This document shows positions 5,424-11,947 of a DNA stretch of 11,947 nucleotides, piece after piece. A model generated the notes under the pieces. The model had not been told where the DNA came from. It did no database searches and saw nothing but the letters and a program-made list of their open reading frames with translations. Every line of letters starts with the position of its first letter. Position 1 is the first letter of the stretch. This stretch comes from Pseudomonadota bacterium. GTDB taxonomy: Bacteria > Pseudomonadota > Gammaproteobacteria > Acidithiobacillales > Acidithiobacillaceae. The stretch spans positions 1-11,947 of the forward strand of contig JAKAFG010000040.1 in the NCBI GenBank assembly GCA_021818125.1. Reading direction: 5' to 3'. The translations under genes were made by a program, and so were the position numbers.

Positions 5424-7292
5424 TCATCGCGGGTTACGCTGTGTGGAGGCGATTATTATCTGACTTCTTCCCCGTCGTTTTGCGAGGAGGAGCGCCTGAT
5501 CCGCAGCACGCAGCAGTGCCTCTGGATTCTCCATGTCCGGTTGCTGCATTTGCGCTACCCCCGCGCTGAGCGTGATGGGCGGGAAATCGCCTTGCATCTG
5601 AGCAGCCTCCTGGCATAATCGTTCAGCGTACAACGAAGCTTTCAACTCATCGCTTTGCGGGCAAAGAATGAGAAATTCTTCGCCGCCCACACGGGCGACC
5701 AGATCGCCGCTCCGAGAATTTTCCAGGAGCAGGCCACCTAATGCTTGTAATACACGATCACCCACATCATGGCCGTGCTCATCATTCACCTGTTTGAAAT
5801 AGTCAATGTCCAGCATAATACAGCTTAACGGATGTTGATGACGGATAGCATGTCGCCAGTTTTCGCTGAGAAACTCCTGGGCACCCCGCCGGTTAGCCAG
5901 TCCAGTGAGTACGTCTTTGCTCGCAAGATCTTGTAGGGATTGATTTTTGTGCGTGAGATCTGTGCAGGAATTCTCCAGCCGTGCTATAAAAGTGACCATC
6001 TGTGCAGCAATAGCCAGCTTGGCAACTAGCATATTGCCAGAGGGTGGCTTGCTGATAATGTCATTGGCACCAGCTTCGAGGGCCTCAGCGGTACAGTCAC
6101 CATGGTGTGTGTCGGCAAGGACCAACAGGTATACGCGGGGCCCAAATTCTCTTCGCCATCTCACGCAGAGTTCGGCACCAGTTATTCCTAACATATCCCA
6201 GTCTAAAATAATAATACGCGGCGCCTTTTGATATAGCAGAACGATCGCATCATCGGCACTGTCAGCTTGAATGACGTTGTATCCTTCAGGTTTCAGTGTT
6301 TGCTGCAACAGATCCAAGTCTCTGGTCTGATTAGACACCAGCAATATAGGTCCGGGAACAGAAGGCTGGGAATTTAGTCGACCGGTGATAAGTGTTTCGC
6401 GTAAAACTTCCAGCTTTTGGAGTAAATCAGGCGAGACGGTTTGATCAAAAATGCCAGCTATCTCCTCCCATTCGGCAATAATTTCACTGATCATTCTTTC
6501 AAATCGCGCGTCAGAAAACCACCAGCTTTTTGCTGCGCTTTGAAGCAGCGTGATGGATTGGGCGGAAGCACCTGTGAGCACCCAACTGGCAATATTCCGC
6601 CCGTCCTCGACGATGGCCCGCAGAGTACGCAAACGGCGTGCGCGCTCTACGCCACTCCTTGCATCCGCAATATTTCGGTGGGATTCCAATGCCAACACGA
6701 TATTTTCCGGGACTCGCCAGTGGCGCAGCAGGGCGGCGCTGAGCTGGCGGTGGTCAAATCCAAAGCGTACTTTTTCCTGATCCAACAACGCCGCAGTGGG
6801 CAGGTTCTGGGATGCCAGCGCAGCAGCCTCGGCCGGAGCAGTACAGGCCATAAATAGGCTGCCGATTTCGCAAAGTAAACCGACCGTAAACACATCTGCA
6901 GCAGGCCATTCGTCGGTGCGGGCAGCCAATGCGTGCATGGCGATGGCGCGCAGCAGACTGCCTGCCCAGAATCCGCGCAAATCAAAATTGGGCGGTGTAG
7001 AAAACGTTTTGCTGGCCAGTGTGAGCCCGAGTGCGAGCGGTACTACCACTTTGAGACCAATGCGCATGAGCGCTTCTTCAATGGCCATGACGCGCCGAGA
7101 TTTGCCATATAGGGCTGAGTTGGCAATTTTAATGATTTTGGCCGTAAGGACAGGATCGACGCGTATCAGCTTTGCGGCATCGGCAATCCCGGCATCATCC
7201 TGCTGTAAAAGCTCTGTGAGCGCCAGAGTGCTCTGCGATGGTGAAGGACATCCACCTTTATCAAGCCGCTGTAGTAGTGCCTCAATCTGCAT
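5424..7292 (-). CDS. HDOD-receiver-GGDEF signalling protein, probable diguanylate cyclase
   Basis: A 622-residue cytoplasmic protein with three domains. An HDOD domain spans about 5-205 (GGCPSPS near the start; AKLIRVDPVLTAKIIKIANS). A receiver-like domain spans about 314-432, and a GGDEF domain about 455-615. The cyclase site is GGEEF at 536-540, with ANRRG and DIDYFKQVND also present. RSGD at 527-530, five residues before GGEEF, is an RxxD product-inhibition site, so c-di-GMP synthesis with feedback control is likely. The receiver keeps Asp364 and Lys415 but has Ser320-Asn321 in place of the acidic pair and Leu392 in place of the switch Thr/Ser, so normal phosphorylation is doubtful. The start at 7292 is chosen because a candidate -10 overlaps the alternative ATG at 7328; a TTG at 7346 is also in frame. 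The ribosome site is weak (GAAG). Confidence 0.88.
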   Translation of the reverse strand: MQIEALLQRLDKGGCPSPSQSTLALTELLQQDDAGIADAAKLIRVDPVLTAKIIKIANSALYGKSRRVMAIEEALMRIGLKVVVPLALGLTLASKTFSTPPNFDLRGFWAGSLLRAIAMHALAARTDEWPAADVFTVGLLCEIGSLFMACTAPAEAAALASQNLPTAALLDQEKVRFGFDHRQLSAALLRHWRVPENIVLALESHRNIADARSGVERARRLRTLRAIVEDGRNIASWVLTGASAQSITLLQSAAKSWWFSDARFERMISEIIAEWEEIAGIFDQTVSPDLLQKLEVLRETLITGRLNSQPSVPGPILLVSNQTRDLDLLQQTLKPEGYNVIQADSADDAIVLLYQKAPRIIILDWDMLGITGAELCVRWRREFGPRVYLLVLADTHHGDCTAEALEAGANDIISKPPSGNMLVAKLAIAAQMVTFIARLENSCTDLTHKNQSLQDLASKDVLTGLANRRGAQEFLSENWRHAIRHQHPLSCIMLDIDYFKQVNDEHGHDVGDRVLQALGGLLLENSRSGDLVARVGGEEFLILCPQSDELKASLYAERLCQEAAQMQGDFPPITLSAGVAQMQQPDMENPEALLRAADQALLLAKRRGRSQIIIASTQRNPR

Positions 7293-7323
7293 GGAATGAC
7301 GCTTCAGCAAATTCGTAGGACCT

Positions 7324-7353
7324 ATCATAACGAACTGTGGTACCAATAAACAA
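7324..7353 (-). promoter_or_regulatory. Candidate promoter of the HDOD-GGDEF gene
   Basis: On the minus strand TTGTTT (complement of 7348-7353) and TATGAT (complement of 7324-7329, 5 of 6 matches) are 18 bp apart. Transcription would begin near 7317, about 25 nt before the ATG at 7292. Because the -10 covers the in-frame ATG at 7328, it favours the shorter protein. It also suggests the gene need not depend on readthrough from queF. Confidence 0.4.
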
Positions 7354-7414
7354 GGAAGTTTGTGGTGGTATCTGGGCGGCAGGAATCAACGAGCTGGCGC
7401 CTTCCCGCAGTTTG

Positions 7415-7840
7415 TCAGTAGCCCGGCTGGTGCTGTGCCCAGCGCACGGTTGGCAACTGACTCAGGAGGTCCGGATTTTGCCAGCCCGGCTGGCGATGTT
7501 CGATGAGCACATCGGTGGTGATGCCGCCGCGCACATACCAGCGACCCAGCAGGCGCAGATAGCGTGGGTTGATCAGACCGATCAGATCGTCGGCGATGCG
7601 GTTGGTCATGGCCTCGTGAAAGGCGCCCGCGTCGCGAAAGCTCCAGAGGTACAGCTTGAGGGATTTCAGCTCGATATTGTGCTGATCTGGAATGAAATCC
7701 AGCATAAAGCGCGCAAAGTCGGGTTGCCCGGTCAGGGGGCAGAGGCAGGTGAATTCGGGCAGGTCCATGTGCACCACATAGTCGCGCTCGGGGTGGGGAT
7801 TAGGAAAACGCTCTAACGCTATGCTGGGTTGACTGGGCAT
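7415..7840 (-). CDS. queF: NADPH-dependent 7-cyano-7-deazaguanine reductase QueF (short type)
   Basis: This 141-residue enzyme reduces the nitrile of preQ0 to the amine preQ1 with two NADPH, a step in making queuosine for tRNA wobble positions. It belongs to the short single-domain QueF class related to GTP cyclohydrolase I. The catalytic segment is FTCLCPLTGQPDFA (30-43), with nucleophile Cys34 (thioimide formation) and Asp41. The QueF motif ELKSLKLYLWSFRD is at 57-70, and the substrate-binding His75-Glu76 pair follows in AFHEAM. The start at 7840 has a strong ribosome site (GAGGAG, complement of 7847-7852) 6 bp upstream. It is divergent from smc across 61 bp and lies on the same strand as the GGDEF gene downstream; no other queuosine gene is in view. 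Confidence 0.96.
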   Translation of the reverse strand: MPSQPSIALERFPNPHPERDYVVHMDLPEFTCLCPLTGQPDFARFMLDFIPDQHNIELKSLKLYLWSFRDAGAFHEAMTNRIADDLIGLINPRYLRLLGRWYVRGGITTDVLIEHRQPGWQNPDLLSQLPTVRWAQHQPGY

Positions 7841-7879
7841 CGGGAACTCCTCATCATCTGTGCTTCACCAATTCGGCAC

Positions 7880-7887
7880 ACTATAGC
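7880..7887. promoter_or_regulatory. Shared -10-like element between queF and smc
   Basis: The octamer ACTATAGC reads as TATAGT on the minus strand (5 of 6 consensus; start near 7873, about 32 nt before the queF ATG). It reads as TATAGC on the plus strand (start near 7894, only about 7 nt before the smc ATG). Neither direction has a good -35. With just 61 bp between the two start codons, the promoters must overlap here or lie within the neighbouring gene. Confidence 0.3.
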
Positions 7888-7901
7888 AAAAACCTCTCCT
7901 C

Positions 7902-10900
7902 ATGCGCCTCTCGGCCATCGTCCTCCAGGGCTTTAAATCCTTCCGCGAAAGCACGCGCATCCAGTTCGACGCCAATCCGGTGGTGATCGTCGGACCCAAT
8001 GGTTGCGGCAAATCCAATACGGTCGATGCCCTGCGCTGGGTGCTCGGCGAATCCTCGGCGCGCCAACTGCGCGGCGGCACCCTGAGCGATGTGATTTCCA
8101 ATGGCGGCGGCAGCCGACCGGCTGCGTCGGTAGCGACGGTCGAATTGCGCTTTGATAACAGCGATAGGGCGGCTTCCGGCGCTTTCGCCGAGGTGGCTGA
8201 AATCAGCGTCAAACGCAGTCTGGACCGCAAGGGCGACGGCCATTACCGGATTAACGGCGCCCGCTGTCGACGGCGCGACGTGGGCGACCTGTTTCTCGGT
8301 ACCGGGCTCGGCGGCAATGCCTACGCCATCGTTGAGCAGGGGACCATCGGGCGGGTTATCGAAGCGCGTCCGGACGATCTGCGCGCCATTCTCGAAGAGG
8401 CGGGCGGTATCAGCCGTTACAAGGAGCGCCGCCGGGAGACCACACAACGCATTGCCGAAACGCGGGAACATCTGCAGCGTTTGCATGACATTCACGGCGA
8501 GATGGATGGTCAGTGGCAACGCTTGCAGCGGCAGGCCCAGGCGGCGCAAAAGTTGCGCACCCTACGGGTGGAGGAGCGTCAATGGCAGTGGTGGAGCGTG
8601 GCTCTTCGCGTGGATGTTCTCGAAACGGAGCGCGAACAGACCTTGGCGCAGCGCACAGCGCTGCAAGCAACCTGTCAGGAAGAAGAGCAGCATCTTGTTG
8701 CCGCATCGCAGGCTCTGGATCAACTGCGCGCGGATGAGCGGCGTGGCCAGGACGCCATCGCCGCCGCCCAAGGCGAACTGTATGCGGTGCAGGCCCGGCA
8801 AAGCGATGTGGAACATCAGCTTCGGGAACGGCAGGCGGCGATTCAACGCTGCCAGAATGGTTTGGATCAGCAGCGGGCACAGCAGCAAAAAATCCTATCT
8901 GAACAAGCACGTCAGGCGGAGAGCGAAAGCCAGCGGCAGCAGCGTTTGCAAACGTTAACCGCAAGTCAGCACGCACTGACCGGAGAGGAGGAGCGCGCCC
9001 GGCGCGGGCGGCAGGAAGCGGAGCGCGAGCTCGAAAAACAGGATCAGGAACGTCAGCAACAGCAACAGGCTTTGGCGGAACTGCGCCGCAAAAGGGATGT
9101 GACGATGGCGCAAATCCGTGAGCTGGAGCCGCGTCTCAAAGATATTGAACGACGCTTGCAACAGCAGTCCGCGGAAATACCCTCGGAGCGCCCCGCTTTG
9201 GAAGCGCTGGAAGCGCATTGCCAATCCGGAGAAATATCGTTAAAAACGGCCGCAACGGCGCTTCAGGGACAACGCGATGCCCTGGAAACGGCCCAGGTCC
9301 AGGTCGCTGCTTTGCGTGAACCCCGCGACAGCGCGCAGGCCAGGGTGCAGGAGTACGGGGCTAGGCAAAAGGCGCTGGAGAGTCTGCTGCAACGGCTGCA
9401 AAAACCGGCTGTGAAAAGTGCCACGGCAAGCACCCGACTGGTGGACCAGATACGGGTGCTGCCCGGCTGGGAACGCGCGGTGGAGGCGGCGTTGCGTGGT
9501 CGCCTGCACGCCTCGGTGATGGAAGGCGACAGTACTACGGTCACTCAGGGCAGCATATTGTGGAAGAGCGCGGCGTTACCACCCGATCTGCCGCCGGATG
9601 CGCTGGTGCAGGCCTTAGAAAGGCCCGAGACCCTGAGCCGGGGACTGAGTGACTGGCTGTGGGGACTGCGCATGGCTCCGGATTTGGCCTTCGCCCTCAG
9701 TCAGCGTCAGCAATTGCAGGCGGGGGAGGCCTGGATTACGCCACAGGGTATATTGGTGCATCGCTCGGGGATGGAGTATCCCGAACATGAAGATGGCGCT
9801 AGTCTGCTGCAATGTCGCCGCGAGCTAGCGGAAAATAGCGAGAGCTTTCGTCAGGCGCAGGCGGCGTCGATCGCGGCACACGCGGCGTTGACGGATGCGG
9901 AGCAACAGGCGCGGGTCATACAGGAGCAGCTCCGAACGGCAGATAGCCGCTGGCAAACCTTGAGTCGGCAAAGCGCCCAGGAGCGGGAGTCCCTCGCCCG
10001 TCTGCGCAGCCGGGTGGAGGCGGAAGACCGACAACGGGCAGAACGCGTCGCAGAGTCCCGGCGACTCGGCGACGAACGGACCGCGTTGGAGACGCGCCTG
10101 CAGTCCCTGCACCAGGATTTGGCCACCGATGAAAGCGGCTGGCAGGACTTGGAGCAGGTGGTACAAAACGCGCAGCGGGTGACCGATGGGCTGCGGCGTC
10201 GGGTGGGAGAATTGCGCGCGGCTTATGGTCGCCTGCGGGACGAACGCCAGGCGCTGGAAGTCCAGCAACAGCGTTTGCAGGCCGAGTCAGAGGCCGCCGT
10301 TGCCCGTGCCGTAGACCTGCAACAGCAAAGGGATCAGCTTGCCATGACGGCGGCTCAGGGAGACGAGGAACTCGCCTGCCTGCAAGCGGGGCTGCCGGAA
10401 ATGGAGGCGGCACGGGAGGCCATAGCGCGGTTGCGGGCCGAGCGTAATGCCCAACTGTTGACCCTGCAGACGGCGGCACAGACCGCAGAGCAGCAGATTC
10501 GCCAACAGGAAAGCCAGCGCCACCGTCTGGAGGAACAGTTGCGCGTCCTGCAAAAGTCCGGGGCCGCCGCCGATCAGCAATTGGCGGGCCTAGAGGCGCG
10601 ACTGGAAGAATTGCAGCAGCGCGCCGCAGTGCTTGCGCAGGATTTGGGTGAAGACCCCGGACCCTGCCCGGATGCCACCCTCTGCGAAGAAAGCGTTGCC
10701 CGGATCGGCGCGGCCATCGTCCGTCTCGGCAATGTGAATCTCGCCGCCGAAGAAGAGTTGCAGGAGTTGGAAGGGCGCCGCGGCAACCTGCTTACGCAGG
10801 TCGAAGACGTGGAAGCGGCCCTGCGCAGTCTGGAAGAAGCGATGGCGGCCATGGATCAGGAGACGACCGCGCGCTTTCGGGACACCCTCGATAAGGTCAA

Positions 10901-11357
10901 CCAGGCCTTGCAGGAACTTTTTGCGATACTTTTTGGCGGCGGGCAGTCGCAACTGAGTCTGGTGGGCGAAGACCTGCTGGATGCGGGACTGGTCCTGCGT
11001 GCGCAACCGCCGGGCAAACGCAACGCCAGTCTGCAGCAGCTCTCCGGTGGTGAGAAGGCGCTCACCGCCATTGCGTTGGTATTTGCCTTGTTCCGCCTGA
11101 ATCCCGCACCCTTTTGCGTGCTGGATGAGGTGGATGCACCGCTGGATGATGCCAATGTCGGACGTTTCTGCCATCTGGTGCAGGAAATGGCGGCACAGAC
11201 CCAGTTTTTGATTGTGACCCATCGCAGTCTGACCATGCAGGTCGCCGAGCAACTGGTGGGCGTCACCATGACCGAGCCGGGTATCTCCCGCGTTGTGCGG
11301 GTAGAGGTGGCGGACACCTTGGCGCAGGCGGCGCTCCGCGAGGAAACGGCGCCTTAA
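7902..11357 (+). CDS. smc: Chromosome segregation protein SMC (condensin ATPase)
   Basis: A 1151-residue full-length SMC, the DNA-entrapping, loop-extruding ATPase that works as a dimer with ScpA and ScpB. The N-terminal head starts with the conserved MRLSAIVLQGFKSF; Walker A is GPNGCGKSN at 31-39. A coiled-coil arm rich in Gln, Arg and Glu runs from about 170 to 500. The hinge is at about 505-630 (VLPGWERAVEAALRG ... TPQGILVHRSG), of the shape seen in beta- and gammaproteobacteria. The returning arm runs to about 1000. The C-terminal head carries signature LSGGEK at 1047-1052 and Walker B with Asp1075-Glu1076 (CVLDEVDAPLD). The family N-terminus fixes the start at 7902, yet no Shine-Dalgarno sequence is present (CCTCTCCTC precedes the ATG). 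No mukB or scp gene is nearby. Confidence 0.97.
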   Translation: MRLSAIVLQGFKSFRESTRIQFDANPVVIVGPNGCGKSNTVDALRWVLGESSARQLRGGTLSDVISNGGGSRPAASVATVELRFDNSDRAASGAFAEVAEISVKRSLDRKGDGHYRINGARCRRRDVGDLFLGTGLGGNAYAIVEQGTIGRVIEARPDDLRAILEEAGGISRYKERRRETTQRIAETREHLQRLHDIHGEMDGQWQRLQRQAQAAQKLRTLRVEERQWQWWSVALRVDVLETEREQTLAQRTALQATCQEEEQHLVAASQALDQLRADERRGQDAIAAAQGELYAVQARQSDVEHQLRERQAAIQRCQNGLDQQRAQQQKILSEQARQAESESQRQQRLQTLTASQHALTGEEERARRGRQEAERELEKQDQERQQQQQALAELRRKRDVTMAQIRELEPRLKDIERRLQQQSAEIPSERPALEALEAHCQSGEISLKTAATALQGQRDALETAQVQVAALREPRDSAQARVQEYGARQKALESLLQRLQKPAVKSATASTRLVDQIRVLPGWERAVEAALRGRLHASVMEGDSTTVTQGSILWKSAALPPDLPPDALVQALERPETLSRGLSDWLWGLRMAPDLAFALSQRQQLQAGEAWITPQGILVHRSGMEYPEHEDGASLLQCRRELAENSESFRQAQAASIAAHAALTDAEQQARVIQEQLRTADSRWQTLSRQSAQERESLARLRSRVEAEDRQRAERVAESRRLGDERTALETRLQSLHQDLATDESGWQDLEQVVQNAQRVTDGLRRRVGELRAAYGRLRDERQALEVQQQRLQAESEAAVARAVDLQQQRDQLAMTAAQGDEELACLQAGLPEMEAAREAIARLRAERNAQLLTLQTAAQTAEQQIRQQESQRHRLEEQLRVLQKSGAAADQQLAGLEARLEELQQRAAVLAQDLGEDPGPCPDATLCEESVARIGAAIVRLGNVNLAAEEELQELEGRRGNLLTQVEDVEAALRSLEEAMAAMDQETTARFRDTLDKVNQALQELFAILFGGGQSQLSLVGEDLLDAGLVLRAQPPGKRNASLQQLSGGEKALTAIALVFALFRLNPAPFCVLDEVDAPLDDANVGRFCHLVQEMAAQTQFLIVTHRSLTMQVAEQLVGVTMTEPGISRVVRVEVADTLAQAALREETAP

Positions 11358-11375
11358 AGCCCATTTGCTATTCCG

Positions 11376-11397
11376 GGTGGTGAAGTTGCTCACTACC
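11376..11397 (+). terminator. Hairpin after smc, possible terminator
   Basis: GGTGGTGA (11376-11383) and TCACTACC (11390-11397) form an 8-bp stem with one G-T pair around the loop AGTTGC, beginning 19 bp after the smc stop. It is followed by GCGATGGG rather than a T run, so it is either a weak terminator or an mRNA 3'-end protecting stem. Confidence 0.4.
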
Positions 11398-11467
11398 GCG
11401 ATGGGTGAACCAACCTCTAATTATCTTGTCTTTCATAGGAAGTATAACATTTTGAACAGGAGCGTCT

Positions 11468-11947
11468 GTGAGATTGCCGTCAACCTCTCAAATGGCATCC
11501 CACCCAAAGTACGGTGGGTACATGATATTTAGTATAAATTTCGTTTTTATCGCAGGGCTGACATTATTCACATGCGCTTTGGCCAACACAGCCAAAACGC
11601 CAAAGCTCTGGTCAGGGAGCGCAGCATTTGGATTTTCCAGTGTCACGGGAACATATCCATCCTTAACTCTCCACAGTGATGATTGGGTGCGTTGGCAATA
11701 TCACCGTTGGGAAAATCGAGCGCATGTGAGCTACAACTATACTGCTGCATCGACGGCCATTTACGCCAACCGCCTTGTGTTGGAAAATCAATTTCGATAT
11801 TACTTCAAACCAAAAATTCGCTACGTTTTCGCCGATATCCGTTATGACCGCAATCAATTCGACGGATATTATTACCATCTGACAGAAACCATGGGCGAGG
11901 GTAATATCGTACATCTCAACAAAACCATGTCCATAGATACCAAGCAG
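11468..11947 (+). CDS. DUF481-family outer-membrane protein (3' end outside window)
   Basis: The first 160 codons of a gene that runs off the right edge. A signal peptide is visible: the hydrophobic stretch MIFSINFVFIAGLTLFTCALA at residues 19-39, then a mature start near NTAKTPKLWSGSAAFGFSSVTG. The WSGSA-GFSS opening and the later alternating aromatic strands (VSYNYTA, NQFRYYFKPKIRYVFADIRYDRNQFDGYYYHLTETMGEGN) match DUF481 proteins, related to YdiY, which are predicted outer-membrane beta-barrels of unknown function. The start is GTG 11468 because AGGAG at 11458-11462 is 5 bp upstream; an in-frame ATG at 11522 would give a shorter signal without a basic N-region. The gene is AT-richer than smc. 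Family call good, exact start uncertain. Confidence 0.72.
   Translation, partial: MRLPSTSQMASHPKYGGYMIFSINFVFIAGLTLFTCALANTAKTPKLWSGSAAFGFSSVTGTYPSLTLHSDDWVRWQYHRWENRAHVSYNYTAASTAIYANRLVLENQFRYYFKPKIRYVFADIRYDRNQFDGYYYHLTETMGEGNIVHLNKTMSIDTKQ
11499..11518 (+). promoter_or_regulatory. Hairpin inside the DUF481 5' region, just before the alternative ATG
   Basis: CCCACC (11499-11504) and GGTGGG (11513-11518) form a perfect 6-bp stem with an 8-nt loop. If translation starts at GTG 11468 the stem lies within codons 11-17. If it starts at ATG 11522, the 3' arm GGTGGG is the only purine-rich ribosome site and would be buried in the stem, giving translational control. The sequence alone does not decide between these. 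Confidence 0.35.

Noticed and set aside
5207..5569. Whole 120-codon plus-strand frame as an intact gene
   Set aside because: Only codons from 5282 to 5356 look like a protein start; the first part lacks a ribosome site and the last part is antisense to the GGDEF gene, so only a stub is reported.
7881..8549. Minus-strand open frame over the smc start
   Set aside because: Antisense to the conserved SMC ATPase head; high G+C and codon bias explain the lack of stops.
8500..11000. Repetitive Gln/Arg/Glu-rich stretches in smc as DNA repeats
   Set aside because: They reflect the coiled-coil arms of SMC; no exact repeat unit is visible at DNA level.
11443..11448. TATAAC as the -10 of a DUF481 promoter
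   Set aside because: No acceptable -35 at 16-18 bp, in an AT-rich stretch where such matches arise by chance.

Overview
The window reads as ordinary chromosome of a proteobacterium with fairly high G+C. The beta/gamma-type SMC protein, the short QueF and the DsrE, Pst and DUF2249-hemerythrin genes would all fit an Acidithiobacillus-like sulfur or iron oxidiser. That genus-level idea is inference from gene content and style, not a database match.

Layout, left to right. Bases 3-230 hold the C-terminal end of an unrecognised inner-membrane protein. A single-gene unit for a DsrE-family protein (412-783) follows, with its own sigma70-type promoter and a hairpin terminator. Next is a phosphate-transport operon, pstS-pstC-pstA (1049-4128), preceded by a clear Pho box array: four 7-mers at exact 11-bp steps (890-929) in front of a -10-like hexamer. 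A strong hairpin separates pstS from pstC, and pstC and pstA overlap by one base. The ATPase gene pstB and the regulator phoU are not present. pstA instead meets a convergent minus-strand gene for a DUF2249-hemerythrin fusion (4228-4980).

Behind that gene, on the same strand, is tRNA-Leu(UAA) with an encoded CCA (5065-5149). The 270 bp on the far side of the tRNA hold a hairpin and what looks like the first 25 codons of a lost tyrosine recombinase. The minus strand then carries an HDOD-receiver-GGDEF protein (5424-7292), probably an active diguanylate cyclase with a degenerate receiver, and queF (7415-7840) for queuosine synthesis. queF is divergent from smc (7902-11357), which encodes a full-length condensin ATPase. 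After smc the composition becomes AT-richer, and a DUF481 outer-membrane protein gene starts at 11468 and runs off the window.

No defence island, CRISPR array, complete mobile element or clearly new multigene system is visible. The points most worth checking are the incomplete Pst operon combined with a PstA that lacks a transport-critical arginine, the regular Pho box array, the degenerate receiver in the cyclase, the integrase stub beside tRNA-Leu, and hairpins at two translation or processing sites.
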